Assembly: GCA_900554835.1 (NCBI GenBank)
Contig: USJD01000005.1
Span: forward strand, 1-48,800
Source of the DNA: an uncultured Prevotella sp.
Lineage (GTDB): Bacteria > Bacteroidota > Bacteroidia > Bacteroidales > Bacteroidaceae
Reading direction: 5' to 3'
DNA: 48,800 bases
Shown here: piece by piece, positions 32,626 through 40,098 of the stretch
Layout: each line of letters opens with the position of its first letter
Position numbering within the stretch: the stretch's first letter is position 1
The notes under the pieces: generated by a model
Databases searched by the model: none
What the model saw: only the letters and a program-made list of their open reading frames with translations
Told to the model about the DNA's origin: nothing
Program-made: the position numbers and the translations under genes

Positions 32626-33728
32626 CCGTTATTCTGGGGAGAACTTGGTGGTAAAGGAATGCCTGTTGTCGGTATTACGCCCTCATAGAGAGTTCCATCC
32701 CCAGTGGCAAGCTGTTTGATGTCATTGTGTACTATTGTTGGCTTAGACGCAGCTTTGTTTAATGCTTCGACACTTTCCTTGATAACTTGATTCCTGTCTT
32801 GCTCCAGCTTTTGTCTTGCTTGTTCCTGTTCGTTAGCTTTCTGTTTGTCGGCTTCTTTTTTAGCAACAGAAAGGACTTCGAGTTCCTCTTCCGCTTTTTC
32901 TCTTTGGTCCGTGATGTATGAAATTTTGTTTCTTAACTTGTCAACAGCTTGTTGACCTATATGGCTTATACAATTGTCAGAAACCATGTGCTTCAACAAC
33001 TTTTCTCCAAACGAGACTTCTTCGTTTTTAGTTACCTTTTTAATGTTTGATAGATAAGCTACTCCACTTTCCACCATAACAGTGGCAACTTTAACCTTGG
33101 CATCATTCTCGCTTTTTTCCAAAGTTTCTTTTAAATTCTCAATCTCTTCTTCTTTCTCTTGGAGCAACAAGTTTGATTCTCCTTCATCTCTCTTTTCTAA
33201 TAGTCCTGCAACTTTTCCGTTTATTTCCAATACATATCCATTAGGAAAATCTGCTTCATAATAAGCAATCTGCTCTTCCTTTTCTTCGATGGTCTTTTCT
33301 AACTTTTTTATCTCTTCTTGGAGTTGTATTATCTGGTTGTTATATTCGTCACATCTATTTAAGGCATTTGATGAAATATCTTTAGCTTCTGCCAAATCCT
33401 CACGAAGCTTTTTAATTTTCTCTTCCGATGTGACTTTGTAAAGTTGGTACTCTTCTTCCAGATTCTTATTGAAATCTGTTGTAAGGACATTTGCCATGTC
33501 GGCTATATCTTTTGCTTTAGCTGCCTCTATTGCAGCTTTTGCCTTTTGTTCATAAGATTGCATTTTTATCTTGCAAGTCTCCATGACATGTTTGCATTCT
33601 TTATAAAATTTTTCTTCCTCTTCATTAGCCCCCTTAGGTAAAGAAGGAATTTCTTCTTGTTTATTCTTTGATAAATAACGACCTTCTTCCACCCCACGGT
33701 CTAACAACATATATTGCTCTTTTTCCAT
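32610..33728 (-). CDS. Coiled-coil protein, second gene of a cassette
   Basis: The 372-residue protein is dominated by long coiled coils (about 40-160 and 185-235, Glu/Lys-rich heptads such as IQLQEEIKKLEKTIEEKEEQ). A short globular part (about 240-280, VSFGEKLLKHMVSDNCISHIG) and another helical stretch (about 285-330) follow, and then a Pro/Gly tail. No signal peptide or membrane helix is seen. The family is unknown. It is 14 bp downstream of the first cassette gene and overlaps the third, which implies a three-component unit in which this protein is the likely scaffold (inference). Confidence 0.7.
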   Translation of the reverse strand: MEKEQYMLLDRGVEEGRYLSKNKQEEIPSLPKGANEEEEKFYKECKHVMETCKIKMQSYEQKAKAAIEAAKAKDIADMANVLTTDFNKNLEEEYQLYKVTSEEKIKKLREDLAEAKDISSNALNRCDEYNNQIIQLQEEIKKLEKTIEEKEEQIAYYEADFPNGYVLEINGKVAGLLEKRDEGESNLLLQEKEEEIENLKETLEKSENDAKVKVATVMVESGVAYLSNIKKVTKNEEVSFGEKLLKHMVSDNCISHIGQQAVDKLRNKISYITDQREKAEEELEVLSVAKKEADKQKANEQEQARQKLEQDRNQVIKESVEALNKAASKPTIVHNDIKQLATGDGTLYEGVIPTTGIPLPPSSPQNNGCITN

Positions 33729-33742
33729 ATTGTTACATTTAT

Positions 33743-34477
33743 TTAGAATGGTAAATCATCTGCACTTGACGAAGTTTTTGGAGCTAACTTACACTCCATT
33801 CCCCATGCCCATTGTAATAAGGCATGTTGGTCATCCTTTCTTCGATAAAAAGTAAGGAGTTGCTCCATTTCTTCAAAAGTTAAATTTGAGAGTTCACCTG
33901 TCCACATGCCATCACCGAAATGCACACAATGCAAAGCATTGGGAGCTAAGTCGGTTTCAAATCGTTTATCACCCATTTGCTCTACCATTTTAGGTATTTC
34001 TGTGATAAAACTGCATTGACTCCAAATTTCACCGTCCTCATCATAATAATCATCTTCTTTCCAACTGATGTCTTGTTCGTATTTATTGAGAAAGGATTCC
34101 AAACCAGCAGGTTTTTCTTTTTGTAAAGCAAGTATCGCCCATGACATCCATCTTACTAAGAAAACATCCGCTGGAGACACTTGGTTACATTCTCCATTAT
34201 GTTCTTCTGCCAAGATTTTTCTTGCAGAAGAACTGGTGCGAGAATCCATCTTGTTTTCTTCTTCCACATGGGGAGTGTTATATATTGCCACGGCAAGGTA
34301 ATAAGCCACATTTAAAGCCTTTACAGAGTTGCTCATGTTCAGTCCATCAAGGTCATGCGCTTTCATATACATTTGATAGAGAAGTTCATCCAAACTACCT
34401 TTCTCTTCCATTGTATATTCGCTTCTTTCCTTGTTGGCATATATCAAACTATGATACCAGTCAAGAGGTTTTTTCAT
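33743..34477 (-). CDS. Unknown protein, first gene of a cassette
   Basis: From the ATG at 34477 the product is 244 residues; an in-frame ATG at 34525 would add 16. It has an N-terminal KPLDWYHSLIYANKERSEYT and helical segments (SVKALNVAYYLAVAIYN, then FLVRWMSWAILALQKEKP). A Trp/Asp-rich C-terminal domain contains SWKEDDYYDEDGEIWSQC and FGDGMWTGELSNLTFEEMEQ. I do not recognise it. The 34477 start is preferred for its A-rich upstream tract. A -7 box is at 34574-34581. It is soluble and probably cytoplasmic. The role is unknown, but the operon setting beside a restriction-modification locus suggests defence cargo. Confidence 0.65.
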   Translation of the reverse strand: MKKPLDWYHSLIYANKERSEYTMEEKGSLDELLYQMYMKAHDLDGLNMSNSVKALNVAYYLAVAIYNTPHVEEENKMDSRTSSSARKILAEEHNGECNQVSPADVFLVRWMSWAILALQKEKPAGLESFLNKYEQDISWKEDDYYDEDGEIWSQCSFITEIPKMVEQMGDKRFETDLAPNALHCVHFGDGMWTGELSNLTFEEMEQLLTFYRRKDDQHALLQWAWGMECKLAPKTSSSADDLPF

Positions 34478-34573
34478 TGTTTTTGTTTTTATATTGTTAA
34501 TCTGTTGTGCGATACTGCGGAGCATCTATTCCTCTTTACTGGAGCGAAACAGGTGTCTCGTGTTTTCGTAGGG

Positions 34574-34581
34574 CAAAGGTA
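34574..34581 (-). promoter_or_regulatory. -7 box TACCTTTG of the three-gene cassette
   Basis: On the minus strand it is followed by CCC. It separates the cassette from the methyltransferase gene ending at 34657. Confidence 0.65.
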
Positions 34582-34656
34582 AACATTATATTTAGCTCCA
34601 CCAAACAATTATTCAAAAAACTAAACTATTTGATAACTTATTTGTAAAATACCTCT

Positions 34657-36015
34657 TTATAATCCCAAAATATACGGCTTCACTTTCATTCCACCATGTC
34701 TTTCCACAATACCTTTCACATTTTTCATTCTTTCCTCCGTTTCAATGTCTTCCACCTCGAACGCCCAATAGAGGTCGCCCGAAGGGTGAAAACCGAGGTT
34801 CTTCAATTCTTCAGCCGACACCATCTTAGGTTCTACCTCCCTCAATGTCAAGAGAACGAAGGATTCCTTCTTGTGCAAGAATAGATACCGTGGTGCCTTC
34901 ATGCCCGAAGGGAACTGCATGGCACCAGCTCGCAAGCCCGCTCTCACATAGTAGAGCTTGTTAGTTAAGGTCATGCGCAACTGATGTTCGTCCCGATAGG
35001 TCGCCACAAGCACGGACTCCTTTTGTGGAACATAGGCGCAGAATGCCTCTTTGATAGACAGGGCGATAGCCTTGCCCAGCCGGGGTGGTACGGCATTGCC
35101 CACCATCTTGTATCCATCGCAAACGTCATGGTAGTAGAAGCGGAAGTGGTCGGGAAAGGTCTGAATCCTTGCGCACTCTCTCACGCTCAATCGGCGATAA
35201 AGATGCTCATATCCTGGCTTGAATATCTGTCTGTTACGAGACACATAGACCATCTTTGGGGCTTGCGGATGAAGCGGACAATTACGAGCTTGCGCCTGTA
35301 CGGTAAATGAAACATCGTCCCAAGCACGCACACGGTTTCTTGCCATAAACTTGTCGTCGAACGCCCCCATATATACATCGTGGTTCAACCACTTGCCATA
35401 CTCTGTGTTGACTGGTTCTGAGATGTATTCTCTTGGGGAGTCCTTGATGTCGCCAATAGCTTGGCGCAGGGTGATGAAGCAAGGAATGTCGGGCTTCGGG
35501 AAATGGTAATCCACGGAGAGGTCGTTTCTGATGCCCACCACGATGACACGATACCGCTCTTGCGGAATGTGATAGTCCATGGCGTTCATCAGTTGGTAAT
35601 GTACCACATAGCCAGCATCCCTTAGCTCATCGAGCATCGCCATGAAGATTTTGAAATGCTTGGTGCTCAATATTCCCCTCACATTCTCTATCACGAAGAA
35701 CTTGGGCTTCTTGGCTCGGATAAAGCGAATATAGGTCAAGAACATCTTGCCTCTTTCATCCTCCAAACCCCGCTGCTTGCCTCCCTCGCTCCACGACTGG
35801 CAGGGAGGACCGCCGATGAAGCCGTCACATTCGGGTATCTCGTCCATGCCAAGTTCTCGCATGTCTTTCTTGCAGAGATAGGTGTGGGGATGGTTGTGGA
35901 GATAGGTATCATGCACGGCTGGGTCGTTGTCGTTCGCCCAAACGACATCGAAACCTGCTTGCTCAAATCCTAAGTCCAAGCCACCGCAACCCGAAAAGAA
36001 TGATACCACTTTCAT
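34657..36015 (-). CDS. DNA cytosine-5 methyltransferase with C-terminal extension
   Basis: The 452-residue protein has motif I FFSGCGGLDLGF (6-17), motif IV GGPPCQSW with catalytic Cys72, motif VI FFVIENV, motif VIII-like QERYRVIVVG and the final VGNAVPPRLG (motif X). The target-recognition part has NRVRAWDDVSFTVQAQARNC and LHPQAPKM, very like its neighbour and the M.HaeIII/M.NgoPII group, so a short GC-rich target is likely (inference). Residues about 345-452 form an extra domain (LYYVRAGLRAGAMQFPSG, then PSGDLYWAFEVED) that I do not recognise. It lies 47 bp downstream of the second methyltransferase gene on the same strand. Confidence 0.88.
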   Translation of the reverse strand: MKVVSFFSGCGGLDLGFEQAGFDVVWANDNDPAVHDTYLHNHPHTYLCKKDMRELGMDEIPECDGFIGGPPCQSWSEGGKQRGLEDERGKMFLTYIRFIRAKKPKFFVIENVRGILSTKHFKIFMAMLDELRDAGYVVHYQLMNAMDYHIPQERYRVIVVGIRNDLSVDYHFPKPDIPCFITLRQAIGDIKDSPREYISEPVNTEYGKWLNHDVYMGAFDDKFMARNRVRAWDDVSFTVQAQARNCPLHPQAPKMVYVSRNRQIFKPGYEHLYRRLSVRECARIQTFPDHFRFYYHDVCDGYKMVGNAVPPRLGKAIALSIKEAFCAYVPQKESVLVATYRDEHQLRMTLTNKLYYVRAGLRAGAMQFPSGMKAPRYLFLHKKESFVLLTLREVEPKMVSAEELKNLGFHPSGDLYWAFEVEDIETEERMKNVKGIVERHGGMKVKPYILGL

Positions 36016-36062
36016 CCGCTTACCCTTTCTCTGTCTCTAAAATATTTACTTGTTAGAAAGTC

Positions 36063-37076
36063 TTACGCCCTCTTACTCTTGATGCCCCTTGCCTCCAAGG
36101 TATGCTTGATTTGCTTCGCCATATGGTAGGCGAGATTCACAGGCACGGCATTGCCTATCATCTTATAGCCATAGTTCACGTCGGTGTAGATGAACTTGAA
36201 ATCATCGGGGAAGGTCTGCACACGAGCCACCTCTCTCACCGTCATGCGACGATAGAGATGCTCCTTGCCTGGTACAAACTTCTGTAGGTTCTTCTCCACC
36301 TTGATCATCTTTGGTGCCTGTGGGTGGAGCTGGCATTGGCGACCGCTCGCCTGTACGGTGAAACCTGGTTCGTCCCATGAACGCACACGGTTGCGTGACA
36401 TGAAGATGGGCGAGAATGCTCCGATGAAATACTCATGGTTTGGCACTTTGCACTTGTCGCCGTTGGAGTGGTTCTTCTCCAAGGCAGGGATAGCCGAGTC
36501 CTTCAAGTCCCAAATAGCCTCACGAAGCGTAGGGCGATGGCTCTGAGGGGTAGGATAGATGAACTGTTTGATGCCGAGGTCTTTGCGGAAACCAACATAG
36601 AAAACACGGTCACGGTCTTCTGGTACGTCGAAATCGTTGGCGTTGAGCATCTGTAGATTCACGTCATAACCTGCCTCGTCGAAGAGAGACAGGAATCCCT
36701 TCACCGCCTCTGCATTGCGTGCCGCCAACATACCTGATACGTTTTCTGCGACAAAGAAGAGAGGTTGCTTGTCTTTCAAGATGCGGATATAGTCGTAGAA
36801 GAGCTGACCACGTGCGTCCTCGATTCCTTTTAGCGAACCTGCCTCGCTCCAAGACTGACAAGGAGGTCCGCCGATGATGCCGTCGATGTCATCGGGAAAG
36901 TCGGATGAAGACAGCTTGCGGATGTCGCCCTCGATGAGGTGGACATCTGGGAAGTTGGCACGGAAGGTTGGGCATATCTTGGCATCAAATTCATTGGCCG
37001 TTATGGTTTTGAAGCCAGCTTTGTGAAAACCGAGGTCTAACCCACCAGCTCCTGAAAATAAACTTATTAAATTCAT
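36063..37076 (-). CDS. DNA cytosine-5 methyltransferase, M.HaeIII/NgoPII type
   Basis: The 337-residue protein is a compact C5 methyltransferase. Motif I is LFSGAGGLDLGF (6-17), motif IV IIGGPPCQSW has the catalytic Cys73, motif VI is FFVAENV, motif VIII is EDRDRVFYVGF and motif X is IGNAVPVNLA. The target region (NRVRSWDEPGFTVQASGRQC, then LHPQAPKM) is close to what I remember of M.HaeIII, which methylates GGCC. It transfers methyl from S-adenosylmethionine to cytosine. It is 6 bp after the controller gene, and a second methyltransferase follows. Two related methyltransferases with one endonuclease is unusual. Confidence 0.9.
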   Translation of the reverse strand: MNLISLFSGAGGLDLGFHKAGFKTITANEFDAKICPTFRANFPDVHLIEGDIRKLSSSDFPDDIDGIIGGPPCQSWSEAGSLKGIEDARGQLFYDYIRILKDKQPLFFVAENVSGMLAARNAEAVKGFLSLFDEAGYDVNLQMLNANDFDVPEDRDRVFYVGFRKDLGIKQFIYPTPQSHRPTLREAIWDLKDSAIPALEKNHSNGDKCKVPNHEYFIGAFSPIFMSRNRVRSWDEPGFTVQASGRQCQLHPQAPKMIKVEKNLQKFVPGKEHLYRRMTVREVARVQTFPDDFKFIYTDVNYGYKMIGNAVPVNLAYHMAKQIKHTLEARGIKSKRA

Positions 37077-37082
37077 TATGTA

Positions 37083-37283
37083 CTAATCTGTTTTATCTTT
37101 TTGAATATCGAACAATTCTCCTATCTCTACATCTAATGCAAGGGCTATCCTTTCTAAACATTCTGCTGTCGGATTCCCATTGATGTATTGATAGCAGGCA
37201 CTTCTCGTTACACCCATCTTTTGTGCAAGTTGTATAACGGAAACTCCCTTTTCCTTTAAGACTTCTTTTATTCTTAAACTCAT
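37083..37283 (-). CDS. XRE-family HTH controller of the restriction-modification locus
   Basis: From MSLRIKE at 37283 the product is 66 residues, the usual size of a restriction-modification controller. The helix-turn-helix covers VIQLAQKMGVTRSACYQYIN (about 14-33), and EIGELF is typical of the XRE family. The start is fixed by a -7 box TATTTTTG at 37303-37310; a longer in-frame start at 37346 would lie upstream of it. It is 6 bp upstream of the HaeIII-like methyltransferase gene. TGTACA sites upstream are its likely operators, which would couple repression of methyltransferases and control of the divergent gene. Confidence 0.85.
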   Translation of the reverse strand: MSLRIKEVLKEKGVSVIQLAQKMGVTRSACYQYINGNPTAECLERIALALDVEIGELFDIQKDKTD

Positions 37284-37302
37284 ATTATTCTTAATTTTAT
37301 TG

Positions 37303-37414
37303 CAAAAATAAGTAAAAAACAAGAATGTACAGACATAAATGTACAAAACTTTGTTAATGTACAGATTAAACTATACAGATTTCTTTGTTATGTAAAGTTT
37401 AATCTGTACATTTG
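37303..37414. promoter_or_regulatory. Divergent promoters with TGTACA operators
   Basis: Minus-strand box TATTTTTG (37303-37310) serves the controller, and plus-strand box TACATTTG (37407-37414) serves the recombinase-like gene. TGTACA occurs at 37326, 37340, 37358 and 37405. AATGTACAGATTAAACT (37356-37372) is a perfect 17-bp inverted match to 37396-37412, and the latter overlaps the plus-strand box. This is a strong operator candidate. Confidence 0.8.
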
Positions 37415-37438
37415 CAAGCGGATTTAAATTATAAAGCA

Positions 37439-38017
37439 ATGAAACAACGAGATTATTTAGAATGGGGAGAGGTTGAGTTCTTAGTTGACCGTTTAATCGA
37501 AGATAAACAATTCCTGATAGGGTTGTTTGTCTTGATAGGTTGTGCCACAGGTATGAAAGCTAATGACATCTTAGCTCTTCATTGGAAAGATGTTTTGGCT
37601 GATGTCGTATTCTTTCGTGAGAAGTCAACTGGGCGATATTACTACGCAAATCTGAAGGATGAAACTAAGAGTAATATTGAAAAGATTTATCAAGGATTGG
37701 GTATGCCCCCATTGGAGGCTAATTGTTTTATTTCAAGGAAGAAATGCGTATATTCCATACAACGAATCAATGTACTCCTAAAACAAGTAAGTAAGAATTA
37801 TTTAGGAGGGAAAGTCTTGTTTACGACAACGACATTAAGACGGACTTTTGGAAGAGAATACCTCAAGCATTATGGGGCAAACCTATATAACTTGAGGATG
37901 TTCTTCGACCAAGATACAGAAGAGTTTACTAAAAACTATTTGCGGTTATATACAGAAACTCCAGTAAGTCTTCCAAAAATTTGTGCTATTACTCGACAAT
38001 GGTACAGTCATTATTGA
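37439..38017 (+). CDS. Tyrosine-recombinase-like protein, probably degenerate
   Basis: The 192-residue protein resembles only the catalytic half of a tyrosine recombinase. CATGMKANDILALHWKDV corresponds to the box I T-G-x-R-x-x-E-L-L-x-L-x-W-x-D, but the catalytic Arg is Lys. TLRRTFGREYLKHYG corresponds to box II, where its Arg is kept. FFDQDTEEFTKNYLRLY has a possible nucleophile Tyr but no H/W before it. It lacks an N-terminal SAM-like domain. The start at 37439 follows the promoter box by about 25 bases. It sits between the controller and the endonuclease and overlaps the endonuclease 3' end by 29 bp. It may be an accessory DNA-binding protein or a relic. Confidence 0.7.
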   Translation: MKQRDYLEWGEVEFLVDRLIEDKQFLIGLFVLIGCATGMKANDILALHWKDVLADVVFFREKSTGRYYYANLKDETKSNIEKIYQGLGMPPLEANCFISRKKCVYSIQRINVLLKQVSKNYLGGKVLFTTTTLRRTFGREYLKHYGANLYNLRMFFDQDTEEFTKNYLRLYTETPVSLPKICAITRQWYSHY

Positions 38018-38891
38018 GCAGTCCTTTGAGTTGTTCAAAGTTGTTAGCATCAATGTGCAACTCAGACAAAGCATGTCTGAGCTTGTTTCCGACCTCATTG
38101 CCCTTTATGGTCAAGGGACGGTCAAATTTCAATTCTGCACTAAGTTTTCCTTCTTTGACTTGCCAGTCAACATAAACAGATAGTGGACGGTCTCCGTCCC
38201 ACTTATCTTTTTCTGCTCTATAGTTGAGAGCCTTGCAAGCAAAATAAATGGTTGGCTGCTCTGTATCTACAAAATGCTCTATCGTTTGGAGGCTATTCTC
38301 AAAGTCAGCAATAGTAATGTCTTCCTCTTGGTCGATTACCAAGATATAATCGGCAACACCGCTATTTTCTACGACTTTGCCATTGACTATCGCATTCTTT
38401 TTGTCCTCAGGCAAGGTTGTGCCACTATACACATCTATGATTTGTTGGCGACTCAGCCCCATTGAAGCAGAAAGTACTCCACCATCTTTGTTGACAAACT
38501 CGAATTTCCAACCAAGTGTGATAGATTTGGCATCGGTATGCCCTTTCTTGGAGAAGAACACAATAGGAGTTTTCAGAAATTGTTCCTTGATACTCTCTGT
38601 AGCTCGCATGATAATTTCATCCGCATTCTCGCCAAAGATTTCTACGGCTCTTTCGTGCTTTATCTTGTTTTCAAGAAAATCAGCATTCTTTTGCTTTACA
38701 GAAATCTTGACCACTTTTTCCCCTTGCGCACTTGTGGTTTGCACATATACATCGGTTTTGCACTCGCCCTTAGCGACCGTTGGCTTACATGAAGGAGCAG
38801 AAACTGTATATTCCACACCTTCGAAATGAAACTTACTTCCGACCTCCAACAGTTGGATAAGTCGTCTTTCTGTGTCTGAAAAATCTGGCAT
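37989..38891 (-). CDS. Probable type II restriction endonuclease
   Basis: The 300-residue protein has an N-terminal PD-(D/E)xK-like core: KGECKTDVYVQ (E43, D47) followed by VKISVKQKNADF (S64-V65-K66). This is the E...D...x-V-K arrangement of many restriction enzymes. The strand is followed by ENKIKHERAVEIFG, a helix also typical of these enzymes. The C-terminal half (KWDGDRPLSVYVDWQVKEGK and onward) may hold target recognition. Its position in a locus with two methyltransferases and a controller supports the call. It is transcribed from its own promoter on the minus strand, with a palindrome at 38908-38939. The cut site cannot be read directly, but a GGCC-like target is a reasonable guess from the methyltransferases. 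Confidence 0.75.
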   Translation of the reverse strand: MPDFSDTERRLIQLLEVGSKFHFEGVEYTVSAPSCKPTVAKGECKTDVYVQTTSAQGEKVVKISVKQKNADFLENKIKHERAVEIFGENADEIIMRATESIKEQFLKTPIVFFSKKGHTDAKSITLGWKFEFVNKDGGVLSASMGLSRQQIIDVYSGTTLPEDKKNAIVNGKVVENSGVADYILVIDQEEDITIADFENSLQTIEHFVDTEQPTIYFACKALNYRAEKDKWDGDRPLSVYVDWQVKEGKLSAELKFDRPLTIKGNEVGNKLRHALSELHIDANNFEQLKGLLNNDCTIVE

Positions 38892-38907
38892 AGTCTTGTC
38901 TGTTAGT

Positions 38908-38939
38908 TAATATTCACGATACAAAGAAAGTGAATATTA
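38908..38939 (-). promoter_or_regulatory. Palindrome at the endonuclease promoter
   Basis: TAATATTCAC (38908-38917) and GTGAATATTA (38930-38939) form 10-bp inverted arms around CTTTG, which could be part of an imperfect -7 box. It lies 17-48 bp upstream of the endonuclease start. It differs from the TGTACA operator, so regulation may be by another protein. Confidence 0.6.
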
Positions 38940-39034
38940 GCCAATCAGACAAATTTTCAGCCACCTTTTACGTTTCTTTGGCCTTTGTGTATAGGCATAT
39001 CTTTACAGATTTGCTGCAACGGCATCATAAAACG

Positions 39035-39064
39035 AAAAAAAGCCGAGCTAAATCATAGCCCAGC
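39035..39064 (-). terminator. Terminator of the 45-residue protein gene
   Basis: On the minus strand GCTGGGCTA pairs with TAGCTCGGC, followed by TTTTTTTCG. It lies 15 bp after the stop at 39080. Confidence 0.8.
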
Positions 39065-39079
39065 CTCTCTTCAACTTCT

Positions 39080-39217
39080 TCACCCATTTATAGGTCGTAC
39101 AGACACGACCCTTGCCACATGCCCTTTCGGGATGCTTGGCACACGGATGGATACCTCAACAGGATATTTCTTGTAGAACTCTTCTATCGAAAGAGTGAAA
39201 ACTTTTAGCTTCTTCAT
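39080..39217 (-). CDS. Small protein of 45 residues, unknown function
   Basis: The frame from ATG 39217 (MKKLKVFTLSIEEFYKKYPV) encodes a basic protein with two strand-like segments and ends VARVVSVRPING. It has a promoter box (TATTTTTG, 39250-39257), an A-rich translation start region (AACAAATAAAAAT) and a terminator at 39035-39064, so it is a complete transcription unit. A longer in-frame start at 39376 lies upstream of the promoter and is not used. The family is not known to me. Confidence 0.7.
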   Translation of the reverse strand: MKKLKVFTLSIEEFYKKYPVEVSIRVPSIPKGHVARVVSVRPING

Positions 39218-39249
39218 ATTTTTATTTGTTTGTAGTTCTATAACTGATG

Positions 39250-39257
39250 CAAAAATA
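39250..39257 (-). promoter_or_regulatory. -7 box TATTTTTG of the small protein gene
   Basis: On the minus strand it is followed by CATCAG, about 33 nt upstream of the ATG. Confidence 0.65.
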
Positions 39258-39339
39258 CAACTAAATTCTGAAACAGCCAAACTTTTCTGAAGAAAAAACA
39301 AAATGCCAAGAAGAAAAGCCTTCTGTTTCTTTTGAAACT

Positions 39340-39375
39340 TGGTGACAGGTGACAGTGACAGTCCAAAATTCCGCA
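39340..39375 (-). repeat. Inverted diverged copy of the 35-bp repeat
   Basis: TGGTGACAGGTGACAGTGAC and CAGTCCAAAATTCCGCA form the reverse complement of the 35-bp repeat with a few changes. With 39512-39546 it forms an imperfect palindrome of about 45-bp arms (including TTTGAAACTT/AAGTTTCAAA) and a 136-bp spacer. Confidence 0.85.
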
Positions 39376-39511
39376 ACTCCCCTCCGAGTGGAAAAAGGGT
39401 GAAAGAGAAAGTTTATATTTATATATATATATAAATATAAAAATATAACATAAAACAATTCTTTACTTTTCTCTTCGTCCTCCAAGGCGAAGGGTTCGCA
39501 GAAGGGAGGGG

Positions 39512-39546
39512 TGCGGAAAATCGGACTGTCACTGTCACCGTCACCA
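39512..39546 (+). repeat. 35-bp perfect direct repeat, right copy
   Basis: It is identical to 28663-28697, 10.85 kb to the left, and here it is intergenic. The next 50 bases hold an AAAGGTAA microsatellite (39555-39590). In 39591-39800 nothing else is supported. Confidence 0.95.
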
Positions 39547-39800
39547 AAGTTTCAAAGGTAAAAAGGTAAAAAAGTAAAAAGGTAAAAGGAGCTTTCTTGC
39601 TTTATGAAGATGCCCTTACTTGGTAAAGATGCTCCTGCTTGATTCTTGCTTGATGAGAACTCTATGTTTCTTCCTCGACAAAACTATGTTTCTCTGCCCG
39701 AAAGTCGTGCCTCCCCTACCCTCAGCGACGCATTTCGGCGGAAGTGCTGAAAATCGCCCCTTATCACATGTCGAAATTTGGTGGTGTCGGAAAATTGTTG

Positions 39801-39808
39801 TACCTTTG
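39801..39808 (+). promoter_or_regulatory. -7 box TACCTTTG of the HU operon
   Basis: It is followed by CACTTG. The distance to the HU start is about 300 nt, an unusually long leader. Confidence 0.65.
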
Positions 39809-39827
39809 CACTTGTAATTCAATGTTG

Positions 39828-40098
39828 AGTGTTGAATGTTGAGTGTTGAATTAAGACATACACCCTTGACGGCATTCCGACTGACGCACAAGGCATTGGA
39901 AAACGACTAAGGCTAAATTAACCACAGCCAAAGAAGAGAACAGTAAACTAAATTATTAACCACATGTTGAGAAAAGTATGTTGGGTGGTGGAATGTTGAT
40001 TTCCGAACGATACCTATCGGGCAATCAGCAAGCCACGACGGCGCAAAACACGGTGGCGCAAGCCCCAACTCAACATTCAACACTCAACATTCAACACT
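39828..40098. repeat. Long inverted repeat in the HU leader
   Basis: AGTGTTGAATGTTGAGTGTT (39828-39847, continuing to 39850) is a perfect 23-nt inverted match to 40076-40098. In the mRNA the two would form a stem closing a loop of about 225 nt and ending ten bases before the HU ATG, so it can affect translation. The arms are made of repeated GTTGA(A/G) units. Confidence 0.85.

Noticed and set aside
37439..38017. Functional integrase of the island
   Set aside because: The first catalytic Arg is replaced by Lys and the N-terminal domain is missing; the position is inside the restriction-modification locus, not at an end.
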